Below, piece by piece: positions 8,953 to 16,797 of a stretch of 53,360 nucleotides of DNA. The stretch is from Sphaerisporangium melleum (GTDB lineage Bacteria > Actinomycetota > Actinomycetes > Streptosporangiales > Streptosporangiaceae). Within the stretch, counting starts at the first letter, position 1, and each line of letters opens with the position of its first letter. The DNA is taken from contig NZ_BMNT01000007.1 of assembly GCF_014646695.1 (NCBI RefSeq), positions 72,160 to 125,519 of the forward strand, written 5' to 3'. The translations under genes were made by a program, and so were the position numbers. The notes beneath the pieces were generated by a model. That model did no database searches, was not told the origin of the DNA, and saw only the letters and a program-made list of their open reading frames with translations.

Positions 8953-10095
8953 ATGTTCCTGGCCTGGCGCGAGCTGGTCTTCGCCCGCGCACGTTTCGGC
9001 CTGATGGGCGGTGTCGTCGCCCTCATCGCGACCCTCGTCGTGGTGCTGTCCGGTCTCTCCTCCGGGCTCGTCAACGACGGCGTCTCCGGGCTCCAGCGGT
9101 TGCCCGTCACCGCGTTCGCCTTCGCCGAGGGCACCAAGACCGACTCCGCCTTCTCCCGCAGCACCGTCAACGTCGACCAGGCCAAGGCGTGGAAGAGCCG
9201 CGCCGACGTCGGCGACGCCACGCCGTTCGGCAACATGCTGGTCAATGCCAAGGCCGTCACCGCCGACGGCGTCCAGGTGCCGATCGACCTCGCCCTGTTC
9301 GGCGTCGAACCCGGTTCCTTCCTCGCGCCCGCCGTCTCCGCCGGCGCCGGGCTCGGCGCCCCCGACGGGATCGTGGTCAGCCAGACCGTCCTGGAGCATG
9401 GCCTCGCCATCGGCGACACCGTCGTCATCGACCGCCTGGGCACCCGGCTCAAGGTCGTCGGCACCACGGGCGACCAGCGCACCTTCGGGCACGTCGACGT
9501 GGCGTACCTGCCGTTGCGCTCCTGGCAGCAGGTGCACGCGGGCGCCGGACCGGGGGACGAGGTGCGTGACGGAGCGTACGCGGAGGCCACGGCCATCGCG
9601 CTGCGCGCCCGGGACGGAAACCGGATCGATCTGCCCGGCGGCGACGCCGCGGCGGGCACCACGAGCATGACGCTCAAGGAGTCCTTCGGTGCCTCTCCCG
9701 GCTACAGCGCCGAGACCGCCACGCTGACGCTCATCCAGGTGTTCCTGTACGCCATCTCCGCGCTCGTCGTCGGCACGTTCTTCACCGTGTGGACGATCCA
9801 GCGCAAGCACGAACTCGCCGTCATCCGGGCCATGGGCTCCTCGACCGGTTACCTCATGCGGGACACGATGATCCAGGCGGCCGTCATCCTGACCGTGTCC
9901 ACTGCCGTGGGCTTCCTGATCGGAGTGGGCGGCGGCACGCTCCTCACCACGACCCCCATGCCCTTCGCTCTGGAGGTGCCCCCGCTCGTCCTCGCCGCCC
10001 TGCTCCTCATCGGCCTCGGCCTCGCCGGAGCCGCGGCGGCCGTGGGCCGCATCGTCCGCGTCGACCCGCTCGCAGCCCTGGGAGGGCAGAGATGA
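8953..10095 (+). CDS. FtsX/MacB-type ABC transporter permease
   Basis: Membrane permease of 380 residues of the FtsX-domain type. ATG at 8953 after GAAGGAG. One N-terminal membrane helix (about 17-40) is followed by a roughly 200-residue extracytoplasmic domain and three C-terminal helices (about 250-275, 300-325, 345-370), the usual four-helix MacB-like topology. WTIQRKHELAVIRAMGSS is the cytoplasmic coupling region typical of FtsX permeases. The stop overlaps the ATPase start by 4 nt (ATGA), so the two are translated together. Such transporters work mechanically on periplasmic or membrane substrates, or export peptides, rather than importing small molecules. Likely repressed by the TetR protein encoded downstream. 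Confidence 0.9.
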   Translation: MFLAWRELVFARARFGLMGGVVALIATLVVVLSGLSSGLVNDGVSGLQRLPVTAFAFAEGTKTDSAFSRSTVNVDQAKAWKSRADVGDATPFGNMLVNAKAVTADGVQVPIDLALFGVEPGSFLAPAVSAGAGLGAPDGIVVSQTVLEHGLAIGDTVVIDRLGTRLKVVGTTGDQRTFGHVDVAYLPLRSWQQVHAGAGPGDEVRDGAYAEATAIALRARDGNRIDLPGGDAAAGTTSMTLKESFGASPGYSAETATLTLIQVFLYAISALVVGTFFTVWTIQRKHELAVIRAMGSSTGYLMRDTMIQAAVILTVSTAVGFLIGVGGGTLLTTTPMPFALEVPPLVLAALLLIGLGLAGAAAAVGRIVRVDPLAALGGQR

Positions 10096-10820
10096 CGACC
10101 ACCAACTCGACGTCACCGCGACCGAACTCCCGCCGGGGCGACGCCCAGGAACGCGGCGGCCTGCTGGTGGAGGGTGTCACCCTGACCCTCGGCGACGGCG
10201 ACGCCACGATCACCGCGCTCGACGACGTCCACCTCAACGTGGCACCCGGCGAGTTCGTCGCGATCGTCGGGCCGTCGGGCTCCGGCAAGTCGAGCCTGCT
10301 CGCCGTCGCGGGCGCGCTCACCACACCGGACGCCGGCCGGGTCCTGCTCGACGGCGTCGACATCTCCCGGGCGAACGGCCGAGAGAAGGCGCGTCACCGC
10401 CGGGAAAAGATCGGATTCGTCTTCCAGTCCGGCAACCTCATCCCGGCCCTCACCACGCTCGACCAGCTCCGCTTCGCGCTCGACGTGGCGGGCAAACGCG
10501 CGGATGACGGTTACGACCCGCGAGAGCTGCTCGACCGCGTCGGCATGGGGCACCGCGCCGGGCACCGCCCCCATCAGTTGTCCGGTGGCGAGCGGCAGCG
10601 CGTGGGCATCGCCCGCGCTCTCGTCACCCGCCCGGCCGTACTGCTGGTGGACGAGCCGACCGCCGCGCTCGACCGCGCCCGAAGCGACGACATCGTCACG
10701 TTGCTCGCGCACGAAACGCACGAGGCCAACGTCGCGACGATCATGGTCACTCACGATCACGATGTGCTCCACCACTGCGATCGCATCCTGTCCATGGTGG
10801 ATGGAAGACTGTCGGAGTAG
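10092..10820 (+). CDS. ABC transporter ATP-binding protein (MacB/LolD type)
   Basis: ATPase partner of the preceding permease, 242 residues. ATG at 10092 overlaps the permease stop by 4 nt, with GGAGGG upstream. Motifs: Walker A GPSGSGKSS, Q-loop FVFQSGNLIPALT, signature LSGGERQRVGIARAL, Walker B VLLVDEPTAALD and switch His in MVTHDHDVL. This is the LolD/MacB-like group that pairs with FtsX-type permeases. The substrate is not deducible; control by a TetR repressor suggests export of an antimicrobial or lipophilic compound, which is inference. Confidence 0.93.
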   Translation: MTTTNSTSPRPNSRRGDAQERGGLLVEGVTLTLGDGDATITALDDVHLNVAPGEFVAIVGPSGSGKSSLLAVAGALTTPDAGRVLLDGVDISRANGREKARHRREKIGFVFQSGNLIPALTTLDQLRFALDVAGKRADDGYDPRELLDRVGMGHRAGHRPHQLSGGERQRVGIARALVTRPAVLLVDEPTAALDRARSDDIVTLLAHETHEANVATIMVTHDHDVLHHCDRILSMVDGRLSE

Positions 10821-10844
10821 GCCGACCATGGTGGAGGAGGGCAG

Positions 10845-11435
10845 GTGCCACGCATCCGGGCGTCGACCGTCGCCGAGCATCGGGCCGCCCAGCACCGGGC
10901 GCTGCTCGACGCGGCGAGGGAGATCCTCGCCGAGACCGGCCAGCCACCGACGCTGACCCAGGTCGCGGCACGCGCCGGGCTCGCCCGCCCCAGCCTCTAT
11001 CAGTACTTCCGGTCATCGGAGGACCTGCTCAACGCGGTGGTGCAGGACGTCTTCCCCCGCTGGTCCGCCCGGGTCGCCGCCGCCATGGACGCCGCGGCGA
11101 CCCCGGCCGACCGCGTACTCGCCTACGTGCTGACCAACTTCGAGCTCATCACTGAGGGCGAGCACGCGCTGGCCACCGTCCTCGCGGAGGTCGCGCCGGG
11201 CGACATGGTCGCCGAGCAGAGCCGTGCCATGCACAAGCAACTCCTGGAGCCGCTGGTGGAGACTCTGCGCCGCATCGGCGTCCCCACGGTGGCCGAGACC
11301 GCGGAAATGATCAACGCCATCGTGTTCGCGGGGTCGAGGCTGATCGAGTCCGGCACCGACCTGCGAACCACCTGGGAGTCGGCGCGGACCCTGCTGGAAC
11401 CGTTCGTGCGCACTTCAGGCCAGACGACCTCCTGA
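10845..11435 (+). CDS. TetR-family transcriptional repressor
   Basis: 196-residue TetR regulator beginning with GTG at 10845 behind a strong GGAGGAGGG site, 24 nt after the ATPase gene. The N-terminal helix-turn-helix is LTQVAARAGLARPSLYQYF, the classical TetR recognition helix ending in YxYF. The C-terminal ligand domain is variable, with a TetR_C-like tail. It is very probably the autoregulator of this three-gene operon, acting at the palindrome at 8874-8890, and is relieved by a transporter substrate. Confidence 0.92.
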   Translation: MPRIRASTVAEHRAAQHRALLDAAREILAETGQPPTLTQVAARAGLARPSLYQYFRSSEDLLNAVVQDVFPRWSARVAAAMDAAATPADRVLAYVLTNFELITEGEHALATVLAEVAPGDMVAEQSRAMHKQLLEPLVETLRRIGVPTVAETAEMINAIVFAGSRLIESGTDLRTTWESARTLLEPFVRTSGQTTS

Positions 11436-11534
11436 GCCCACCGGCCACCGCGCCACGCCGCCGTTCTCCCCACGCTTCCGCGCCGGCTCAACATCTTGAA
11501 CCGCCATCGCGAGCCTGGCCACGCGGGGTCTCCG

Positions 11535-11576
11535 CGGCGCCTCGACATAGGGCTTCGCGGAGGAGATCCCTACATC
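11535..11576 (+). repeat. Remnant copy of the Nudix gene 3' end (pair with 7056-7082)
   Basis: A 27-nt stretch at 11550-11576 is identical to 7056-7082, the last codons of the Nudix gene (encoding GLRGGDPYI). Similarity extends upstream (RRLDIGL here, RRIDVGL there) and, after a 2-nt gap that removes the stop codon, another 11 identical bases (ATGACACAGCC) follow in both places. No Nudix box is nearby. This is the scar of a duplicated and mostly deleted second Nudix gene, joined directly to the broken PhoX-like gene. Confidence 0.8.
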
Positions 11577-11599
11577 ATGACACAGCCTGCGCGTTCTCC

Positions 11600-12150
11600 C
11601 GCGCGCCCGCCGCCCGGCCAGGTCTCGAAGACCCGGCCGAGCGGGATCTCCTCACACGACAGCCAGGTGCCCCACGGTGTGGCGCCGCCGGCGCAGTTGA
11701 GGTTGGTACCCGACAGGATGCGGTACGCGGACACGATGGTGCCGTCGGCGGCGAAGCGCACCGCCGAGGCGCCGCCCGCCAGCGGGATCTCGGGAGTTGG
11801 AGACGTAGATCCATCCGGTGCCGTCGGGGAAACACGCCCCACCGTCGGGCGCCCAGTGCCAGGTGTATCCGGCGACCTGCCGTCCCGAGCGGGCGATCAC
11901 CCGGCTGGTGAATCCGGCCGGGAGCTGGATGCCGTTGCCGTCCGCCGCCTGCAGCGGCCCGTAAGGGCTCGGCCCCGGCTGGGCCACGGCGCCGAACGCC
12001 TCGCCCCACAGCGCTCCGGAGAACGCCGCCCCTCCCACTCCCACGACAGCCGCTCTCAGTACCGTCCGACGCTCCGCCGCTGCCTCCAGGTCTCTGGGCC
12101 GTTCACGGTCCCCCGGAACGTAAGCCGGTCAGGCGACGAGGAGCGGCCCA
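11600..12150 (-). pseudogene. Frameshifted and truncated PhoX/DUF839-like phosphatase gene
   Basis: Reading the minus strand from about 12150, a Tat-like leader (ERRTVLRAAVVGVGGAAF) is followed by a PhoX/DUF839 N-terminus: NGIQLPAGFTSRVIARSG, TWHWAPDGGACFP and GWIYVSNS. The frame is then lost; removing one base from the GGG at 11792-11794 restores EIPLAGGASAVRFAADG, then LSGTNLNCAGG, TPWGTWLSCEE and GRVFET. The reading stops at the junction with the Nudix remnant near 11600, so only about the first 185 residues of a protein normally above 400 survive. The intact family are secreted Ca/Fe-dependent phosphatases. Both lesions indicate a dead gene. Confidence 0.82.
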
Positions 12151-12394
12151 CGGCGTGAACACCCGATGTCCTGGACAAGACGCACGATCTACGCCTGCCG
12201 CCTGCAGGACCTTCCCCAACTGGGCACCGTCGAGTGACCGGTCCTGGGAGCGATCTCGCCCTGTATGCCGAGGACACACACCAGGCGCGCTGCGTGTCGA
12301 GTCAAGTGGATCATGATGCGGTGAGGGGCCGTAGTGAGCATGAGCTGAGCGCTGGCAAATCCATGAACGACGCCGGCCAAGCCTCTCCAGGCCG
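12151..12394. other. Short intergenic stretch without a recognised gene
   Basis: About 240 nt between the PhoX pseudogene and the 3' end of the ArsI-family gene. Open frames exist but none has a ribosome-binding site or recognisable motifs. It may contain further decayed sequence from the adjacent scar. Confidence 0.3.
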
Positions 12395-12868
12395 TCAGCA
12401 GCATCCCTCTCTAGCGCCGGTCGTAGACGTTTCGGCCTTGTCGTCCTGGCCACAGACGCAGGGCGCTTGCGAGTCGCCCGTGGCCGACTTGCCGAGGGCG
12501 TCGGCGTCGGCCTTGACCACGTAGACCTCCCAGGGTTCGGCGCCGGGCCCGTGGACCCACACCTTGTCCTGCAGGGCGTAGCAGCAGGAGGTGTCGTTCT
12601 CCTCGAAGGTGACGAGCCCGGCGTCCTGGAGCCGCTGGGTGGCGGCCTGGACCTGGACGGTGTCCTCGACCTCGACGCCGAGGTGGTCCATGCGGGTCTC
12701 CTGCCCGGCCTCGCCCTCGATGAGCACCAGCTTCAGCGGTGGCTCGGTGATGGCGAAGTTGGCGTAGCCGGGGCGCAGCTTTGCGGGCTCGGTGCCGAAC
12801 AGCTTGGAGTAGAAGGCGATCGAGCCTTCCAGGTCGGCGACACGCAACGCGAGCTGAACACGGGACAT
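12395..12868 (-). CDS. arsI: ArsI / CadI-family dioxygenase (C-As lyase, VOC fold)
   Basis: Vicinal-oxygen-chelate protein of 157 residues, matching the ArsI/CadI family; ArsI is a non-haem iron dioxygenase that demethylates trivalent methylarsenicals and roxarsone-type aromatics. ATG at 12868 after GAGGGAGA. Predicted Fe ligands are Q5, H62 (in RMDHLGVE) and E114 (in WEVYVV), and the substrate-binding vicinal cysteine pair C95-C96 lies in DTSCCYALQDKVW, the diagnostic ArsI motif. The C-terminal tail has five more Cys (PCVC and GCC), perhaps for metalloid binding. It is divergent from the arsR-aquaporin-arsC/N operon and probably shares its operator. Confidence 0.88.
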   Translation of the reverse strand: MSRVQLALRVADLEGSIAFYSKLFGTEPAKLRPGYANFAITEPPLKLVLIEGEAGQETRMDHLGVEVEDTVQVQAATQRLQDAGLVTFEENDTSCCYALQDKVWVHGPGAEPWEVYVVKADADALGKSATGDSQAPCVCGQDDKAETSTTGAREGCC

Positions 12869-12889
12869 GGTGGTCTCCCTCGGAGATGA

Positions 12890-12968
12890 CTTGTTTCGAC
12901 AACCATCGATACAGCGAGCTTGCCACCCTGATTCGACCCATGTCAACATAGACCTATGTCGAAACAAG
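12890..12968. promoter_or_regulatory. Divergent ArsR operator region
   Basis: A 12-nt inverted repeat, CTTGTTTCGACA (12890-12901) and TGTCGAAACAAG (12957-12968), flanks the divergent promoter region. A second near-perfect palindrome, TCAACATAGACCTATGTCGA (12943-12962), overlaps the arsR start codon; 8 of 9 bases per arm match. These are natural ArsR binding sites that would close both promoters. No Shine-Dalgarno sequence precedes arsR, so its mRNA may be leaderless and the repressor may sit over its own start. Confidence 0.65.
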
Positions 12969-13327
12969 AGCTGCCGGTCCTCGACCTGGCAGCGGCGTGC
13001 TGTACCCCGATGACCCGCGAACCGTTGGGCGAAGCGGACGCAGCGGAACTGTCGCGCATGTTCAAGGCCCTGTCAGACCCGGTACGGCTTCGACTGTTGT
13101 CCCTGATCGCCTCACACGAGGGCGGGGAGGCGTGCGTGTGCGACCTGACCGGCCCGTTCGACGTCTCCCAACCGACGATCTCCCACCACCTGAAGGTCCT
13201 GCGTGAGGCGGGTCTGGTCGGCTCCGAGCGACGCGGCACGTGGGTCTACTACTGGGTGCTCCCGGTCGCGTTGAACCGCCTGTCCACCCTGCTCCAAGCT
13301 CCCGTCTCGACCGCTACCCGCACGTGA
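12956..13327 (+). CDS. arsR: ArsR-family metalloregulatory repressor
   Basis: Winged-helix ArsR/SmtB repressor, 123 residues, ATG at 12956. HTH: DVSQPTISHHLKVLREAGLV with the wing RRGTWVYYWV. The As(III)-sensing motif is EACVCDL at the start of the recognition region, and a further CC pair lies near the N-terminus (LAAACCTP), as in actinobacterial three-cysteine sensors. No ribosome-binding site is visible, so leaderless translation is likely. Its stop overlaps the aquaporin GTG by 4 nt. It should derepress itself, the downstream genes and the divergent arsI upon arsenite or organoarsenical binding. Confidence 0.92.
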   Translation: MSKQELPVLDLAAACCTPMTREPLGEADAAELSRMFKALSDPVRLRLLSLIASHEGGEACVCDLTGPFDVSQPTISHHLKVLREAGLVGSERRGTWVYYWVLPVALNRLSTLLQAPVSTATRT

Positions 13328-14109
13328 TCGGTAACGGCGTTCCCTTGGGCCGGCGCCTGGCCGCCGAGGCCATCGGTACGGGCGCGCTGGTCGCGGTGGT
13401 GGTCGGCTCGGGCATCCAGGCCGCCGGGCTGACCCGGGACGGCGGCGTTGCTCTGCTGGCCAACTCGCTTGCCACCGTCTTGGGGCTCGGCGTGTTGATC
13501 GCTGTGTTCGGACCGGTCTCCGGCGCGCACTTCAACCCTCTGGTCTCGCTCGCCGCCTGGTGGACCGGACGCCGAGACGGTCAAGGGCCGCCGTTGCGCG
13601 AGGTGGCCGCCTACGCTGCGGCTCAAGTGGGCGGTGCGATCGGTGGATCGGTGGCGGCCAATGCGATGTTCGCTCGCCCGCTGGCGACCTGGTCCACCCA
13701 CCAGCGGCACGCGGGTCACCTTTGGCTCGCCGAAGTGGTGGCGACCGCCGGGTTGATCGTGGTGATCTTCGGGCTGGCCCGCACCGGCCATGCGCGCTTC
13801 GCGCCCGCCGCGGTAGCCGCCTATATCGGGTCGGCCTACTGGTTCACCTCCTCCACCAGCTTCGCCAACCCGGCCGTGACGCTCGGCCGGGCGTTCACCG
13901 ACACCTACGCGGGCATCGCTCCGACCTCGGCCGGCCCGTTCATCGTCGCCCAACTCCTCGGCGCCGTCGTCGGCCTGGTCCTGGTCGCCGCCGTCTTCGG
14001 CTCCTCTCCCGTGAACGCAGCACCCCACGACACCACGGATTCCCCCCGATCCTCTTCCCGTGACGTCGGCTCCCCCGCCCTCACCGCCCAAGGAAGTTCC
14101 CGCCCATGA
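13324..14109 (+). CDS. MIP-family aquaporin/aquaglyceroporin of the ars operon (AqpS-like)
   Basis: Membrane channel of the major intrinsic protein family, 261 residues from GTG at 13324, which overlaps the arsR stop (GTGA). Six hydrophobic helices are apparent. The two half-helix motifs are HFNPLVSL (NPL at 71-73, where canonical channels have NPA) and FANPAVTLGRAF (NPA at 182-184, with the selectivity-filter Arg after it). MIP channels in ars operons pass As(OH)3 or methylated arsenicals down a gradient. With an arsenate reductase next to it and no pump in the cluster, its likely role is exit of arsenite formed inside, as shown for rhizobial AqpS. An upstream in-frame ATG at 13240 would lie deep in arsR and is not preferred. 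Confidence 0.88.
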   Translation: MIGNGVPLGRRLAAEAIGTGALVAVVVGSGIQAAGLTRDGGVALLANSLATVLGLGVLIAVFGPVSGAHFNPLVSLAAWWTGRRDGQGPPLREVAAYAAAQVGGAIGGSVAANAMFARPLATWSTHQRHAGHLWLAEVVATAGLIVVIFGLARTGHARFAPAAVAAYIGSAYWFTSSTSFANPAVTLGRAFTDTYAGIAPTSAGPFIVAQLLGAVVGLVLVAAVFGSSPVNAAPHDTTDSPRSSSRDVGSPALTAQGSSRP

Positions 14110-15026
14110 GCACTACCACCCCGTCCGTGCTGTTCGTCTGTGTGCACAACGCCGGGCGCTCGCAGATGGCCGCCGCGTTCCTCACCCACCTCACGCAGGG
14201 CCGCGTCCACGTCCGCTCTGCCGGCTCCACCCCTGCCGAGACGGTGAACCCGGCCGTGGTCGAGGCGATGAAGGAGGTGGGTATCGACATCTCCGCCGAG
14301 ATCCCCAAGGTCCTCACCACGGAAGCGGTCCAGGCGAGCGATGTGGTCATCACGATGGGCTGCGGGGACACCTGCCCGTTCTTCCCCGGCAAGCGCTACC
14401 TCGACTGGCAACTGGACGATCCCGCTGGACAAGGGGTGGACGCCGTTCGGCCGATCCGGGACGAGATCGAGACACGGATACGTGCCCTGATCAGCGAGAT
14501 CCTTCCCTCTGCCGGGACCGGCACGGGCACGGCCGCGCTGCGCATCGAGGCCATGACGCCCGAACACGCCGCCGAAGTGCTCGCGATCTACCAACTCGGC
14601 ATCGACGAGGGTCAAGCCACCTTCGAGACAACGGCCCCCACCTGGGAGAAGTTCGACGCGGCCAAGCTGCCGAATCATCGGCATGTCGCCCTGGACGAGG
14701 CTGGACGTGTGCTCGGCTGGGTCGCGGCCTCGTCCGTCTCAGAACGCTGCGTCTACTTCGGCGTGGTGGAACATTCCGTCTACGTCCACCCCGACGCCCG
14801 AAACCGGGGTGTCGGCCTCGCCCTGCTGAACGCCCTGATCGCCTCCACCGAGCAGGCCGGCATCTGGACGATCCAGTCAGGCATCTTCCCCGAGAACACC
14901 GCAAGCCTGGCCCTGCACGCCCGCGCCGGATTCCGGGTCATCGGTACTCGGGAACGCATCGGCCGCCATCACGGTGTGTGGCGGGACGTCACCGCGATCG
15001 AGCGACGTAGCCCGGTCATCGCTTGA
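14106..15026 (+). CDS. Fusion of LMW-phosphatase-type arsenate reductase (ArsC) and ArsN-type GNAT acetyltransferase
   Basis: Bifunctional 306-residue protein; ATG at 14106 overlaps the aquaporin stop, with AAGGAAG upstream. Residues 1-135 are an arsenate reductase of the low-molecular-weight phosphatase fold: VLFVCVHNAGRSQMA has the nucleophile C12 and the phosphate/arsenate loop, and C86 and C90 in MGCGDTCPF are the candidate redox relay cysteines, as in thioredoxin- or mycothiol-linked enzymes. After a Gly/Thr linker near residue 140, residues 145-306 are a GNAT domain of the phosphinothricin-acetyltransferase/ArsN group (EAMTPEHAAEVLAIYQLGI at its start, acetyl-CoA loop ARNRGVGLALL). ArsN enzymes acetylate the antibiotic arsinothricin. 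The single chain therefore handles inorganic arsenate and, by inference, an arsenical antibiotic. Confidence 0.9.
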   Translation: MSTTTPSVLFVCVHNAGRSQMAAAFLTHLTQGRVHVRSAGSTPAETVNPAVVEAMKEVGIDISAEIPKVLTTEAVQASDVVITMGCGDTCPFFPGKRYLDWQLDDPAGQGVDAVRPIRDEIETRIRALISEILPSAGTGTGTAALRIEAMTPEHAAEVLAIYQLGIDEGQATFETTAPTWEKFDAAKLPNHRHVALDEAGRVLGWVAASSVSERCVYFGVVEHSVYVHPDARNRGVGLALLNALIASTEQAGIWTIQSGIFPENTASLALHARAGFRVIGTRERIGRHHGVWRDVTAIERRSPVIA

Positions 15027-15032
15027 AAGACT

Positions 15033-15090
15033 CAGGTGCCGGCGCGCCAGGCGGCCGAGCACAACGAGGCCGCCACCTCGTCGGCACCTG
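15033..15090 (+). terminator. Large hairpin after the ars operon
   Basis: Outer arms CAGGTGCCG (15033-15041) and CGGCACCTG (15082-15090) enclose an inner pair GGCGGCC (15050-15056) and GGCCGCC (15068-15074). It starts 7 nt after the ArsC::ArsN stop. It lacks a U-tract but fits a high-GC terminator. The rest of the gap to 15258 holds no gene I can support. Confidence 0.65.
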
Positions 15091-15258
15091 GCCTTAGGCG
15101 AGGCCGAGGCTGATCTACCGGCTGCGGACCCATCGCGGAGGCATACAGTCCCCGCGCAGGTGATCCGTGGCCGGTTGAGTTCCATAGGTGTGGAGAAGTG
15201 TGTGTCAGGCAACGCGTTGCACTGTACGCGTGTGTCGACAATGTGGGCGGACGGGGGA

Positions 15259-16230
15259 CTACCGCCGGGTGTCCAGCAGTAGTTTCCCCGAGGTGCGCCG
15301 AGATTCGATGTCGATGTGGGCCTGTTCGGCGGAACCCAGTGGATAGCGCCCGGTGATGTCGACCTTGAGTTCGCCCGCCCGGATCTTCGCGAAGAGGTCC
15401 CCCGCGTGCTTGAGCAGCAGCTCGCGGCTGTGGATGTGGTCCGCGTAGACGGCGTAAGTGATCCGGATGCTCTTGGGCAGGTCGAACATCCGCACCGTGG
15501 GGATGTCGCCGATCAGCGGACCGTAGTAGACCAGCGTGCCGACCCGCCGCAGGACCTCGATCGACGCCCAGAACGTGCCGGCACCGCCGCCGTCGAAGAC
15601 CGCGTGCACACCCTCGCCGTCGGTGAGCGCCAGTACCCGGTCCACGAAGTCACCGTCCGAGGAGACCAGTGCCTCGTCCGCCCCTGCGGCCTTGGCCGCG
15701 GCGATCTTGTCCTCGCGGGACACCAACCCGATCACGCGGACGCCGCGCAGCTTGAGAAGCTGGGTCACCATGCGCCCTACGCCTCCTGCCGCCGCGTGCA
15801 CGAGTGCGGTTTCGCCCAGGGCCAGCGGCGCGGACTCGGTGACGAAGTGGTGCGCGGTCAGTCCCTGCATCATCACGGCGGCGGCGATATCGCTCGGGAT
15901 GTCGTCCGGAATCGGAACCACCTGGTCGGCGGGCACGGCGATCTTTTCCGCGTAGCTGCCGAACACCGAGACCCAGGCGACCCGATCACCCACCGCGAAT
16001 CCGCTGACGCCTTCGCCGATGGCGGCGACCCGGCCGGCCCCTTCGACTCCGATGACCACCGGAACCTCACCGACCAGTCCGAAGCCCACGCGAGAGCCGG
16101 TGTCCATGAAATTGACGCCGGCGAATTCGATGTCCACGACGAGCTGACCGGGCCCGGGCTCAGGGTCCGGCCACTCTCTCACCTTCAGGACTTCGGGTCC
16201 GCCGAGCTCTTCCATCACTACTGCGCGCAC
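15259..16230 (-). CDS. Zinc-independent quinone oxidoreductase (MDR family, NADPH)
   Basis: Medium-chain reductase of the QOR group, 323 residues from GTG at 16230 (GAGG 8 nt upstream; a GTG three codons earlier overlaps that site). It transfers hydride from NADPH to quinones or enones. GroES-like domain: LKVREWPDPEPGPGQ, then GVNFMDTGSR and the QOR signature region IGVEGAGRVAAIGEGV. The Rossmann NADPH site is HAAAGGVGRMVTQLLK. Zinc-binding Cys/His of alcohol dehydrogenases are absent. It follows the SnoaL-like gene on the same strand after about 140 nt and could be co-transcribed. Confidence 0.92.
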   Translation of the reverse strand: MRAVVMEELGGPEVLKVREWPDPEPGPGQLVVDIEFAGVNFMDTGSRVGFGLVGEVPVVIGVEGAGRVAAIGEGVSGFAVGDRVAWVSVFGSYAEKIAVPADQVVPIPDDIPSDIAAAVMMQGLTAHHFVTESAPLALGETALVHAAAGGVGRMVTQLLKLRGVRVIGLVSREDKIAAAKAAGADEALVSSDGDFVDRVLALTDGEGVHAVFDGGGAGTFWASIEVLRRVGTLVYYGPLIGDIPTVRMFDLPKSIRITYAVYADHIHSRELLLKHAGDLFAKIRAGELKVDITGRYPLGSAEQAHIDIESRRTSGKLLLDTRR

Positions 16231-16371
16231 GGAACACACCTCACTTCTGCAGGTCGACGGTCGCCTCCGGGAATGCGACGACCGGATGAACAGGCGACTG
16301 GATTACCGGGGATGCCTCGTGCTTGGATCGACGGGGAACGAGCAGTGGGCTCCGCCCTGTGAGCGGGCGGC

Positions 16372-16755
16372 TCAGGCCTGCAAGAGGGAGGAGGCGTAGG
16401 CGGGATTCGTGTAGTCGCGCCAGGCTTCGATCCTGCCGTCGCGCAGCTCATAGACGGCCATGTTCATCACCGGGACAAGATGCCCGCCGGGCAGCGCCAG
16501 TCCATGGATCTGTTCGGCGATGACGACGTCGCCGTTCACCGCCTGGTGCACGGTTTCGAACCGGATCTCGGAGAAGTTGGCGAAAACCCCCTTCCACAGG
16601 GCGATCACCGCTGCGCGCCCGTGTACCGGCTCATCTCCGTATGCGGTGAAGCTCACGTCCTCGGTCAGGAACGGCGCGAGCGCGTCCGCGTCCTTCGCAT
16701 TGAAGGTGGTGACGAATTCACGGACGAACGCGTCGTGTCGGGTGGCATCGGGCAT
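16372..16755 (-). CDS. SnoaL-like / NTF2-fold protein
   Basis: 127-residue NTF2-superfamily protein, ATG at 16755 behind GGAGG. The fold is recognised from FVTTFNAKDADALAPFLTEDV (helix then first strand), VHGRAAVIALWKG and the last strands NMAVYELRDGRIEAWRDYTN. Related proteins are limonene-epoxide hydrolases, polyketide cyclases and stress proteins of unknown activity; I do not see the Asp-Arg-Asp triad of the epoxide hydrolases with confidence. Two palindromes upstream suggest repression by a ligand-sensing regulator. Confidence 0.82.
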   Translation of the reverse strand: MPDATRHDAFVREFVTTFNAKDADALAPFLTEDVSFTAYGDEPVHGRAAVIALWKGVFANFSEIRFETVHQAVNGDVVIAEQIHGLALPGGHLVPVMNMAVYELRDGRIEAWRDYTNPAYASSLLQA

Positions 16756-16797
16756 GGCAGAGACCTCCGGAAGGATACGGCCGGCTGCTTGCCGGCC

